Below are positions 1 through 7,782 of a DNA stretch of 45,084 nucleotides, one piece after another. The notes under the pieces are model-generated. The model worked only from the letters and a program-made list of their open reading frames with translations, was not told the DNA's origin and did no database searches. A program made the translations under genes and the position numbers. Origin of the DNA: Bacteroidota bacterium (lineage in GTDB: Bacteria > Bacteroidota > Bacteroidia > Cytophagales > Microscillaceae); NCBI GenBank assembly GCA_004293265.1, contig RDXZ01000021.1:1-45084 (forward strand). The letters run 5' to 3'. Numbering within the stretch: the stretch's first letter is position 1; each line of letters begins with the position of its first letter.

Positions 1-181
1 CTAAACTATGTTTTTTTTTCATAATCTAAAATTAGTAAGAAAAATCTGCCTTTTTTAATTTTTAACAAAAAATTAAAAAATTATGTCCAAAGTTTAAATA
101 ATATAAACTAAATAAAAACAGGTACTTAAAAGTAATTATTTTAAACTTGGCGCAAGTATGGGCGATTGTATAATATATTGA

Positions 182-201
182 TGCAAGCGTCCAAATTTGC
201 A
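182..201. repeat. Dispersed palindromic repeat, copy 1
   Basis: The sequence TGCAAGCGTCCAAATTTGCA is an imperfect palindrome. Related copies lie at 3333-3356 and, inverted, at 18027-18050, with half copies at about 18074-18083 and 18107-18117. All share the core GCAAGCGTCCA or its complement and all are intergenic. This suggests a REP-like dispersed repeat of this genome. Confidence 0.6.
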
Positions 202-335
202 CTCAAAGGACTTAAATAGTTCCGAATAAAAAATATTTTTAATATTCGCAATCAATTTCGTTCTTTACAATCACACACACATCATAAATTATAAACAAAT
301 CACTCAATTATTTTAACAAATTAGAATAAAGGTAT

Positions 336-343
336 TATATTTG
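336..343 (+). promoter_or_regulatory. Candidate -7 box for the SulP transporter gene
   Basis: TATATTTG followed by C matches the Bacteroidota -7 consensus TAnnTTTG exactly. It lies 34 nt before the ATG at 378. No clear -33 TTG is seen at the expected spacing. Confidence 0.5.
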
Positions 344-377
344 CAAAAAAAATAAGAAAAATATTTATTTTCTCAAA

Positions 378-2612
378 ATGACAACAAATCATAAAACATC
401 AATATTTCAATTAAAAAATTTACGTGCTGATATTTTTGCCTCGTGTATGGTTTTTTTGTTGGCATTGCCTTTTTGCTTAGGAGCGGCTTTGGCTTCGGGT
501 ATGCCTTTGTTATCAGGAATCATTACTGCAGGTTTGGGTGGAATTTTTGTTAGTTTTTTAGGTAGTTCACAACTGACTATCAAAACTCCATCTTTAAGTA
601 TTGTGGCGGTAATAGCCTTGTCTTTTCAATATTTAGGGAATAATAATTTTTGGTTAAATCCATACAAAGAATTACTGACAATTTTGGTTTTAGCAGGTGC
701 AATTCAATTTTTATTTGGTTTGTTTCGATTAGGCGAAATTTTATACATCTTACCTGAAGCCATTATTTATGGACTTTTGGCAGTTTGTGGTGGTTATATT
801 ATCTTACAACAAATTCCGTTTTTATTAGGATTTACGCCAAAAAGTTTTAGTTTTTGGTATATTTTGGTCAATATTCCTTATTATATTTGGAATATGCAAG
901 TTGAAATTTTAATAGTTGGTTTGGTTTGTGTGATGATAATGTTTTCGTTTTCGTCATTAAGATATGATTTTGTGCCTATTATTCCTGCGGAAATGGTAAC
1001 GGTTTTAGTGGGTGTTATTTTGGCTTTTTATTTTAATTTTACAACATTTGAAGAATATAGAAAATTATTTTTACCTTATTCTTATCAACCTATTGTGTAT
1101 GTTTGGGAAGGGGCAAATTTTTTAACACAAATTCAAAATCCAAAAATTTGGTATTATGCAGTAGTGATTGCTCTTTTGGGTTCATTGGAAACAATTTTAA
1201 ACCTCAAAACTATAGATTCTTTGGATTTTTATAGACGAAAATCTAATCTACAAAGGGAGTTGATGGCTTTGGGTTTTGTCAATAGTTTGGGAGGAATTAT
1301 AGGTGCATTGCCGATGGTTTCTTCTTTAGAATATAGTTCAACCAACGTGAATAGTCGTGCTAAAACACGCTTATCAGGTTTTATTTTTGGTATTTTGATT
1401 TTGGGTGCGGGCTATTTTTTGATTCCAATTTTTACGTATATTCCTATCACGGTTTTATCAGGGATTTTAATTTATCACGCGTATAAACTTTTTTCACCTT
1501 CACTTTTCAAAAACATTTATTATATCGGTCCTTATCAATTATTAATGTTTATTGTTACAATTGTTTGTACTTTGTTAGGTGGGATTTTATTAGGAATTTT
1601 GGGCGGATATATTAGTAGTTTGATTGTTTATATGAGGTTTAAAACTAAATTAAAACATTTATTTAGAGTCGATTCGAAAACTGTAGATATGGGCAACAAT
1701 CGTTATACAATTCGTATTCGTAGTGAAGCATTGGCATCTAATTATTTGCATCTCAAAACTATTATTTCTAAATTACCCAAAGATGCCACCATTTATTTAG
1801 ATTTTGCCAAAAGTCCGATGATTGATTATAATTTTTTAGAATTGGTATATCAACACCCTTATAATTATGAAAATCAAGCAGGTTCAATGGAATTACAAGG
1901 AATGGACGACCATAAATTACTCTCAAAACACCCGCTATCCACTCGAATATTGATGCCCAAAGGTTCTCAATTTGATGTAAAAACAACTTTTGGAGAGCGT
2001 CAATTAGATGTTTGGGGCGTGGCATCTATCAACAATACCAAATTTAGACCAAATATGACGTATGACGGCTCAAAATTACAAGGTTTTAAATTTGCGTTAG
2101 GATACGAAATAAAATACAGAGAAAATAAATTTTCAAAGAATTTTATTTCGCCATTATCTTCAAAACCTATTAAAATTGAATTTTTTGATGTATTCTTTTC
2201 TAAGGGAATTAGAATGAGTGAACAAAATAAATTTTTATCAGGATATTTGATAACAGATTTACCCAATGAAATACCAGATTTTACGCTTACGCAAGAAAGT
2301 TTTATGTCGCGTGTGTTACAAACAGTTGGTTATGAAGATATTAATTTTGATAATTTTCCATTTTTTTCTGAAAAATATTTATTAAAAGGAGAAAATGAAA
2401 AAAGTATCAGAGATTTTTTTTCGGATAAACTAATCCAATTTTTAGAAAAAAATATGCAATTTAATATCGAATGTGCTGAAAATCGTATTTTAGTTTATTT
2501 AGATGTGCAAATAATGAACAGAACAGAAATAGAAGATACTTTGATTTTCATTGAACAAATGTTACAAATTATTTACACTCAAGAAGAAAATTTGGCAGAA
2601 ATAGAAAATTAA
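378..2612 (+). CDS. SulP-family anion transporter with STAS-like region and extra C-terminal domain
   Basis: A 744-residue integral membrane protein. Residues 1-430 hold about ten to twelve hydrophobic segments and the SulP pattern: an early LPFCLGAALASGMPL segment, then a loop containing ETILNLKTIDSLD and a later VSSLEYSSTNVNSR. This points to an inner-membrane permease for sulfate, bicarbonate or a similar anion. Residues about 435-540 resemble a divergent STAS regulatory domain (TIYLDFAKSPMIDYNFLELV). Residues about 540-744 form a further soluble domain that I do not recognise; ordinary SulP proteins end with STAS. The ATG at 378 follows a good -7 box. The gene is monocistronic, with adk starting 94 nt downstream behind its own promoter. 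Substrate cannot be determined from sequence. Confidence 0.85.
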   Translation: MTTNHKTSIFQLKNLRADIFASCMVFLLALPFCLGAALASGMPLLSGIITAGLGGIFVSFLGSSQLTIKTPSLSIVAVIALSFQYLGNNNFWLNPYKELLTILVLAGAIQFLFGLFRLGEILYILPEAIIYGLLAVCGGYIILQQIPFLLGFTPKSFSFWYILVNIPYYIWNMQVEILIVGLVCVMIMFSFSSLRYDFVPIIPAEMVTVLVGVILAFYFNFTTFEEYRKLFLPYSYQPIVYVWEGANFLTQIQNPKIWYYAVVIALLGSLETILNLKTIDSLDFYRRKSNLQRELMALGFVNSLGGIIGALPMVSSLEYSSTNVNSRAKTRLSGFIFGILILGAGYFLIPIFTYIPITVLSGILIYHAYKLFSPSLFKNIYYIGPYQLLMFIVTIVCTLLGGILLGILGGYISSLIVYMRFKTKLKHLFRVDSKTVDMGNNRYTIRIRSEALASNYLHLKTIISKLPKDATIYLDFAKSPMIDYNFLELVYQHPYNYENQAGSMELQGMDDHKLLSKHPLSTRILMPKGSQFDVKTTFGERQLDVWGVASINNTKFRPNMTYDGSKLQGFKFALGYEIKYRENKFSKNFISPLSSKPIKIEFFDVFFSKGIRMSEQNKFLSGYLITDLPNEIPDFTLTQESFMSRVLQTVGYEDINFDNFPFFSEKYLLKGENEKSIRDFFSDKLIQFLEKNMQFNIECAENRILVYLDVQIMNRTEIEDTLIFIEQMLQIIYTQEENLAEIEN

Positions 2613-2646
2613 AAATATCAAATGATTATTTTTTTAATAATTTTAT

Positions 2647-2654
2647 TACCTTTG
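2647..2654 (+). promoter_or_regulatory. -7 promoter box of adk
   Basis: TACCTTTG followed by C fits TAnnTTTG exactly and lies 52 nt before the adk start codon. It suggests adk is transcribed independently of the upstream transporter. Confidence 0.55.
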
Positions 2655-2706
2655 CGTTATTAAAATAAATATTCTAAAATCATTTTCAATAAATATTTAA
2701 AAAAAA

Positions 2707-3276
2707 ATGTTAAATATTATACTTTTTGGACCTCCAGGGTCAGGTAAAGGAACTCAAAGCAAAAAAATTATCGAAAAATTTGGCTTGATACAAATTTCAA
2801 CAGGTGATTTGTTACGAAATGAAGTAATGTTAAAAACTGAATTGGGACTGAAGGCAAGAGAATTAATGATGACAGGAAAATTAGTACCTGACGAAATCGT
2901 AATCGGTATGATAGATAATAAAATCAGAGAAAATCCGGGTTGTGCAGGCTTTGTTTTTGATGGATTTCCAAGAAATATCAAACAAGCACAAATTTTAGAT
3001 GAGTTATTTGCTACCCGAAAACTAAATATTGATTTTGTAATAAGTTTGATTGTCAATGAAGAAGAACTTATCAAAAGAATTTTACAAAGAGGTAAAGAAC
3101 AAAATAGATTTGATGACCAAAATGAACTTATCGTAAAAAATCGCGTCAAATTATATTTTTCCGAAACCAAAATTGTCAGTGATTATTATCAAAAACAAGA
3201 TAAATTTTATTCTTTGAATGGCGAAAATATAATAGACGAAATTTTTACGGATATTTGTAAAGTAATTCAAAAATAA
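2707..3276 (+). CDS. adk: Adenylate kinase
   Basis: A 189-residue cytoplasmic enzyme that interconverts ATP plus AMP and two ADP. The N-terminal P-loop FGPPGSGKGTQSKKI (about residues 6-20), the AMP-binding ISTGDLLRNE, the signature VFDGFPRNIKQAQ and the LID-proximal Arg residues (RILQRGKEQNRFDD) are all present. The LID is short and lacks the four-Cys zinc cluster, as in the short adenylate kinases common in Bacteroidota. Length is normal for that subgroup. It stands alone behind its own -7 box. The C-terminal third is more divergent than usual (YYQKQDKFYSLNGE), but nothing essential seems missing. Confidence 0.93.
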   Translation: MLNIILFGPPGSGKGTQSKKIIEKFGLIQISTGDLLRNEVMLKTELGLKARELMMTGKLVPDEIVIGMIDNKIRENPGCAGFVFDGFPRNIKQAQILDELFATRKLNIDFVISLIVNEEELIKRILQRGKEQNRFDDQNELIVKNRVKLYFSETKIVSDYYQKQDKFYSLNGENIIDEIFTDICKVIQK

Positions 3277-3687
3277 ATCTTGCATTTTTTATTTATTCTT
3301 AAAAAAGTAAAAATATAACATAAAAAAAACTTCGTGCAAGCGTCCAAGCTTGCACGAGATACTATAATTGGTGAATGGATTTTTTATTTTTATAAAAAAT
3401 TTATCCGTACAAATGTTATAAAAACCAATATTTCATAATAAAATTATGTAGTATTTTATTAATCCAATTTTTATTTTCTATATAAATCTAAAAAAACAAA
3501 AAATCTTCATATAATTTTTTTTATTTACCAATCAAAGCAAAAAATTAGTACAATAATTTTTTTATTCAAAATAATTAAAAATAAAAATCATTATACAAAT
3601 ATCTTTAAAAAATACAAAATTAAAAAAAAATATTGTTAATAAATAACAATTTTTTGTTTGGAATGTAACTTTGTATTGTTTTTGGCG
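3277..3687. other. Gene-free AT-rich spacer
   Basis: About 400 nt without a credible gene on either strand. The only recognisable element is the palindromic repeat at 3333-3356. The rest is A/T-rich sequence leading to the promoter of the micropeptide gene. Confidence 0.6.
3333..3356. repeat. Dispersed palindromic repeat, copy 2
   Basis: A perfect 9-bp stem (CGTGCAAGC / GCTTGCACG) with a 6-nt loop, sharing the core of the copy at 182-201. Its place just after adk means the hairpin could also help terminate adk transcription, but no T-run follows. Confidence 0.65.
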
Positions 3688-3695
3688 TATCTTTG
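3688..3695 (+). promoter_or_regulatory. -7 promoter box of the micropeptide gene
   Basis: TATCTTTG followed by C matches TAnnTTTG. Transcription from here would give a leader of roughly 100 nt before the micropeptide start at 3810. That leader holds a perfect 16-bp palindrome at 3713-3728. Confidence 0.5.
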
Positions 3696-3712
3696 CATAG
3701 AGAACGAAAGAA

Positions 3713-3728
3713 GTTATAAATTTATAAC
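3713..3728. promoter_or_regulatory. Perfect 16-bp palindrome in the micropeptide leader
   Basis: GTTATAAATTTATAAC is fully self-complementary and lies just downstream of the predicted transcription start. It could be a repressor site or an RNA hairpin; sequence alone does not decide. Its AT-richness makes chance occurrence possible. Confidence 0.35.
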
Positions 3729-3809
3729 ACTATTTTGGTTTAATAAATAAAAAATGTTTATTATTACAAAATACTTTCAGTAATTTAACAAAAAAAACAA
3801 TATTTAATT

Positions 3810-3890
3810 ATGTTAGTAGCTATTTTATTAGCAGGTTTCACTGCAGTTTTTTACTTTCAAGCGTTAAGTTTAAAACGTCAAACCAAATAA
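3810..3890 (+). CDS. 26-residue single-pass membrane micropeptide
   Basis: The ORF encodes MLVAILLAGFTAVFYFQALS followed by LKRQTK: a hydrophobic helix of about 20 residues with a positively charged C-terminal tail. That pattern is typical of tail-in inner-membrane micropeptides that associate with larger membrane complexes. A good -7 box lies 115 nt upstream and a strong hairpin terminator begins about 30 nt after the stop, so the unit looks like a complete small gene rather than chance. I do not recognise the family, and no partner gene is adjacent (adk upstream, a convergent sensor kinase downstream). Confidence 0.55.
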   Translation: MLVAILLAGFTAVFYFQALSLKRQTK

Positions 3891-3917
3891 TCTTTTGAAT
3901 TATCTTTTATTTACATA

Positions 3918-3949
3918 AAAAAAAAGCCTCTATTTGTAGAGGTTTTTTT
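3918..3949. terminator. Bidirectional hairpin terminator
   Basis: An A-run and GCCTC, an 8-nt loop TATTTGTA, then GAGG and a T-run form a stable stem usable on both strands. It sits between the micropeptide gene (plus) and the convergent histidine kinase gene (minus). Confidence 0.8.
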
Positions 3950-3970
3950 ATTTATATTCTAAAAAAAATA

Positions 3971-5707
3971 CTATTTTAATGGTAAAGAAAATGTAATCAA
4001 TGTGCCTTCATTCTCTTTGCTTTTGATATTAATAAGTCCTTTGTTTGCTTCCACAAACTCTTTGCATAACATCAGCCCTAAACCTGTTCCTGCTTCTCTT
4101 TCTGTTCCTTTGGTTGTAAAATTTGTTTTTCCACCAAAAATTTTCTTTAAATTTTCCTCAGAAATTCCTACACCTGTATCTTGCACGCCCACATATATTT
4201 TATCCGCAGTTTTATGAGCAATAATAGTGATTTTTCCTTCTTTGTGCGTAAATTTAATAGCATTATTGATTAAATTTCTTAATACTGTATCAATTTGAAC
4301 TTGGTCAGCAAAAGCAATATCGTTTTCAGTGAGTTCGTTTTCGATAGTAATATTTTTAAATTGTGCAGTAGTTTGAAAAAATCTTCTTTGTTTTTCCACC
4401 AAATGATACAAACTAATTCTTTCTGCTTTTGGATTGATACCGACCATTTGCGATTTTGCCCATTGCAACAAAATGTCTAAGGTTTCAAGTGTTACACCTG
4501 ATATTTTTCGCATATTATCTACCATCAAAACTTCCTCTTCTTCGGTCATTCCGCCAATTCTCAAAAGAGTTGTAAAATTATGAAAAGCAATCATAGGCGA
4601 ACGCAAATCGTGTGCGATAATAGAAAAAAGTTTGTCTTTTATTTGGTTTAAATCATTTAATTCATCTCTTTGTTTGGTTAATAATTCATTTTTTCTTTTT
4701 CTATCATAAAATAAATACAACAAAAATAAACCAATTAGACCGAAAAAAATAATAATTGTGATTGAATAATAAATTTTATTATTGGCACTTTCTAATCTAT
4801 TTTGAATTTTTTGTTTTTCGGCTTCATTTTTATTTTTTTCGCTGACGATTGCCAACTCTTTTATTTTTCTATCTTTTTGTAAATTTTCTATGGCTAATTC
4901 TTGTTTACTTTTGGTGTTCATTAAGTCCTCCACTTGTCTATTGATAGAAATTAATTTTTCTTCATCTTTTATGAGTTCTTTTTGTGCCAATTCTAATTCT
5001 AATTCTTTTATTTTTTTTGTTTTTTCTAAATTTTCATTTTCAATTTTTATTTTTTCATATTTAGCGGCTTTGTCTTCTGTTTTTTTGGTAAGCATTTCGT
5101 TTATATCTCGATATAATACAAAATATTCATTACTTTTTTGGCTATTATTCATTTTGCTATAGGTTTCGTACAACATTCCATAACACAATCGCATATCTTT
5201 TAAGTTGTATTTTTGACGTGCCAACTCCAAAGATTCTTCCAAATAAATGATACTTTTTTCGTATGTTTTCAATTTATTAGAAACCACTGCCATATTGACT
5301 AACGTAGCACGTATTCCCTCTTCATTACTTTTTTTACGCCAATCATATACTTTTTGAAAATAAAAAAGAGATTGTTGATAACTTTCCTTGTCTGCATTAA
5401 TCAAAGCCAAATTACTATAAAGTGAAATTATACCTGATTGATTGCCAATACTTTCGTTGAGTTGGATAGATTGGTTAAAATAATTAATGGCTTGGTCATA
5501 GTTTTTACTTTCCCAATAAATGGTGGCTACTTCATTCAAAAATCTTGAGGATTCTTTAATATCACCTGCTTGTTTTTTTTCGTTTGATTTTTCTAACAAT
5601 TTTTCTATATTTTGTGCTGTTAGATTATTGGGTTGTGCTAATAATAAATCAATAAAAAAAATAAAATAGAAGAAAATAAAAAAAATAATGTATAAATATA
5701 AACGCAT
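3971..5707 (-). CDS. TPR-containing sensor histidine kinase
   Basis: A 578-residue hybrid of sensing repeats and kinase. It begins with a signal or anchor segment (about residues 5-24), followed by tetratricopeptide repeats through about residue 220 (NYDQAINYFNQSIQLNESIG is one), a Lys/Glu-rich coiled coil to about 310 and one membrane helix at about 315-337. The kinase core follows: H-box FSIIAHDLRSPM with the phospho-accepting His near 365, N-box NLINNAIKFTH, and G-boxes DTGVGISEENLKKIFGG and GTGLGLMLCKEF. This periplasmic TPR to cytoplasmic kinase layout is common in Bacteroidota. No response regulator is adjacent, so the partner must be encoded elsewhere. The ligand or signal is unknown. 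Confidence 0.9.
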   Translation of the reverse strand: MRLYLYIIFFIFFYFIFFIDLLLAQPNNLTAQNIEKLLEKSNEKKQAGDIKESSRFLNEVATIYWESKNYDQAINYFNQSIQLNESIGNQSGIISLYSNLALINADKESYQQSLFYFQKVYDWRKKSNEEGIRATLVNMAVVSNKLKTYEKSIIYLEESLELARQKYNLKDMRLCYGMLYETYSKMNNSQKSNEYFVLYRDINEMLTKKTEDKAAKYEKIKIENENLEKTKKIKELELELAQKELIKDEEKLISINRQVEDLMNTKSKQELAIENLQKDRKIKELAIVSEKNKNEAEKQKIQNRLESANNKIYYSITIIIFFGLIGLFLLYLFYDRKRKNELLTKQRDELNDLNQIKDKLFSIIAHDLRSPMIAFHNFTTLLRIGGMTEEEEVLMVDNMRKISGVTLETLDILLQWAKSQMVGINPKAERISLYHLVEKQRRFFQTTAQFKNITIENELTENDIAFADQVQIDTVLRNLINNAIKFTHKEGKITIIAHKTADKIYVGVQDTGVGISEENLKKIFGGKTNFTTKGTEREAGTGLGLMLCKEFVEANKGLINIKSKENEGTLITFSLPLK

Positions 5708-5745
5708 TTTTGAGTTGATTGTAAAATTATTAGAAGTAACGTATG

Positions 5746-5753
5746 CAAAATTA
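5746..5753 (-). promoter_or_regulatory. Candidate -7 box of the histidine kinase gene
   Basis: On the minus strand this reads TAATTTTG followed by C, matching TAnnTTTG, 39 nt before the start codon. A second match (TATATTTG, 5787-5794) lies further upstream, so two start sites are possible. Confidence 0.45.
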
Positions 5754-6060
5754 AATTATTTAACGAAAATAATAATAATTTTTTTACAAATATAAGTATT
5801 TTTCGACAAATAACGACTTTTTATAGATAAAAATATTTTTTCTTTATTTTATTTTTCTAAAACTTAATCAAAAATAGTTTCATATAGACAAAAATTTAGA
5901 AAAATTATATAAAATTAGTCCAAAAATAACAAAAAAAATGCAAATCATTTGTGTTTAAAATTTTATAGAATAAGATTTAACACACTTTTAACGTGAAATA
6001 TTGAATTAAAATTATACAAAAAATGTTAAAAAGTAAGTGTTCTATTTACGCACTTTTTTT

Positions 6061-7617
6061 ATGCAAACTCAAACCATTGACTTCGAAAAAAGTCATCAAT
6101 TTTCGACTATTTTTTTGGATTATATACAACAAAATGAAAAATTAAAACCTTTTTATCAACATTTTCCAACTATAGAAAATTTCGAAAAACAAATCGAACT
6201 AAAAAAAAACTTTCTCCCTCATCAAAGAAATATTTTAGTCGAATCTTTGCAAAATCAATATAAAAATATTCATATAGATATTCCGAAATCAGTTGACTTA
6301 TTAACACAAAAAAATACATTTACTATCACAACAGGTCATCAATTATGTTTAGCCACAGGTCCTTTGTATTTTATTTATAAAATCATCACTGCTATCAATA
6401 CTGCCAAACAACTCAAAAAAAAATATCCAGATTATCATTTTGTGCCTATTTATTGGCTTGCCTCAGAAGACCACGATTTTGCAGAAGTAAATCATTTTTA
6501 TTTGTTTGGTAAAAAAATAGAATGGAAAAATGAACAAAAAGGCGGAGTAGGACGCTTTTTATTGGAAAATTTAGCTGAAACTTTAACAGAGATTGCAGAT
6601 TTTCCAGCAGATTGGATTCAAAATTTTTATAAAAAAGAATTAAATTTAAGCCAAGCAACACGATTATTAGTAGCCGAATTATTCAAAAATACTGATTTGG
6701 TTTGTATTGATGCTGATGATAAATTACTAAAAAAAAGTTTTACTTCTATCATAGAAAAAGAAATTTTTACTCAAAAATCTTTTGAAATTGTTGAAAAAAC
6801 AACAGAAAAATTAGCTCAAAACTATAAAACACAAATCAATCCAAGAGAAATCAATTTGTTTTATATTGATACTCAATTGCGAGAAAGAATTGTTAAAAAT
6901 GGGAATAATTTTGAGGTTTTAAATACAAATATAACTTTTTCTGAAGAAAAATTAAGAGAAGAAATTAATCTTTTTCCCGAAAAATTTAGCCCAAATGTTG
7001 TTTTAAGAGGTATTTATCAAGAATTTATTTTACCAAATTTGGCATATATTGGCGGACCAGGAGAACTCGCATATTGGTTTCAGTTGAAAGATGCGTTTGA
7101 AAATTATGAGGTAACATTTCCAATATTGATGCCTCGAAATTTTGCATTGTATATATCGGCAGGACAAGCAAAAAAAATCAATAAATTTGATTTTTCTTGG
7201 GAAAATTGGTTTGAAAACGAAAACAATTTAAAAAAAATGTATTTGCTCAAAAACGAGGAAACTAATGTAAGTTTGAACGAAGAAAATATAAAAATAAAAG
7301 AAATTTTTGACCAAATCAAGCAAAAAACTGAACGTTTGGACAAGGGCTTGATGGATTGGATTGGAGCAGAAGAAACCAAAATTACCAAAGCCTTAGAAAA
7401 TATCGAAAAAAAATTGCAAAAAACTGCCGAAACAAAAGCTGAAACGATATTAAAACAAATTTTTGCTGTCAAAGAAAAATTATTTCCTAATGGGAGTTTA
7501 CAAGAACGACACGATAATTTTTTAAATTTTTATATCAATAATAAATTATTTATTCAACAATTAGAAAATCATTTGAATCCTTTTGATTTTAGATTACATA
7601 TTTTGATAGAAGAATAA
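6061..7617 (+). CDS. bshC: Bacillithiol biosynthesis cysteine-adding enzyme
   Basis: A 518-residue protein matching BshC, the enzyme that adds cysteine to glucosaminyl-malate in the last step of bacillithiol synthesis. Hallmarks are TITTGHQLCLATGPLYFIYK near residue 100, YWLASEDHDFAEVNHFYLFG near 140, IGGPGELAYWFQLKDAF near 330, and the C-terminal coiled coil and NGSLQERHDNFLNFY. The ATG at 6061 was chosen. An in-frame GTG at 6037 would add eight residues (FYLRTFF-type) that look translated only by chance. Bacillithiol is the major low-molecular-weight thiol in many Cytophagales. bshA and bshB are not in this window. The preceding 350 nt are AT-rich with no other gene. Confidence 0.93.
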   Translation: MQTQTIDFEKSHQFSTIFLDYIQQNEKLKPFYQHFPTIENFEKQIELKKNFLPHQRNILVESLQNQYKNIHIDIPKSVDLLTQKNTFTITTGHQLCLATGPLYFIYKIITAINTAKQLKKKYPDYHFVPIYWLASEDHDFAEVNHFYLFGKKIEWKNEQKGGVGRFLLENLAETLTEIADFPADWIQNFYKKELNLSQATRLLVAELFKNTDLVCIDADDKLLKKSFTSIIEKEIFTQKSFEIVEKTTEKLAQNYKTQINPREINLFYIDTQLRERIVKNGNNFEVLNTNITFSEEKLREEINLFPEKFSPNVVLRGIYQEFILPNLAYIGGPGELAYWFQLKDAFENYEVTFPILMPRNFALYISAGQAKKINKFDFSWENWFENENNLKKMYLLKNEETNVSLNEENIKIKEIFDQIKQKTERLDKGLMDWIGAEETKITKALENIEKKLQKTAETKAETILKQIFAVKEKLFPNGSLQERHDNFLNFYINNKLFIQQLENHLNPFDFRLHILIEE

Positions 7618-7630
7618 TTTTTTATATTAT

Positions 7631-7776
7631 ACTATAAACTTGGGAAATTTCTAAAATACTTTGCAGAAGGTGGCATAAATGCCACCGCTATACATAATGT
7701 AACATCTTTTTATGTAAAAAAATAGCATTTTTGTCACGCCAAATCCCGTTTTTCAAAGATTTCCCAAGTTTATACT
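7631..7776. repeat. Small inverted-repeat element (MITE-like)
   Basis: Arms containing ATAAACTTGGGAAAT (left, from about 7634) and its exact reverse complement (right, to about 7773) enclose about 110 bp. Inside is a second perfect hairpin, TGGCATAAATGCCA (7671-7684). The element fills the space between the convergent bshC and DUF1016 genes. No transposase is present, so it would be a non-autonomous element or a large hairpin terminator. Confidence 0.6.
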
Positions 7777-7782
7777 AACTGA

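Larger units (their letters stand above)
1..377. other. Gene-free leader region
   Basis: No credible coding sequence is seen on either strand. The stretch is AT-rich. It contains one copy of the dispersed GCAAGCGTCCA-type palindrome (182-201) and the promoter of the following transporter near 336-343. No gene fragment from the left edge could be recognised. Confidence 0.6.

Noticed and set aside
6037-6060. Upstream GTG start for bshC
   Set aside because: It adds eight residues not typical of the family; the ATG at 6061 is better.
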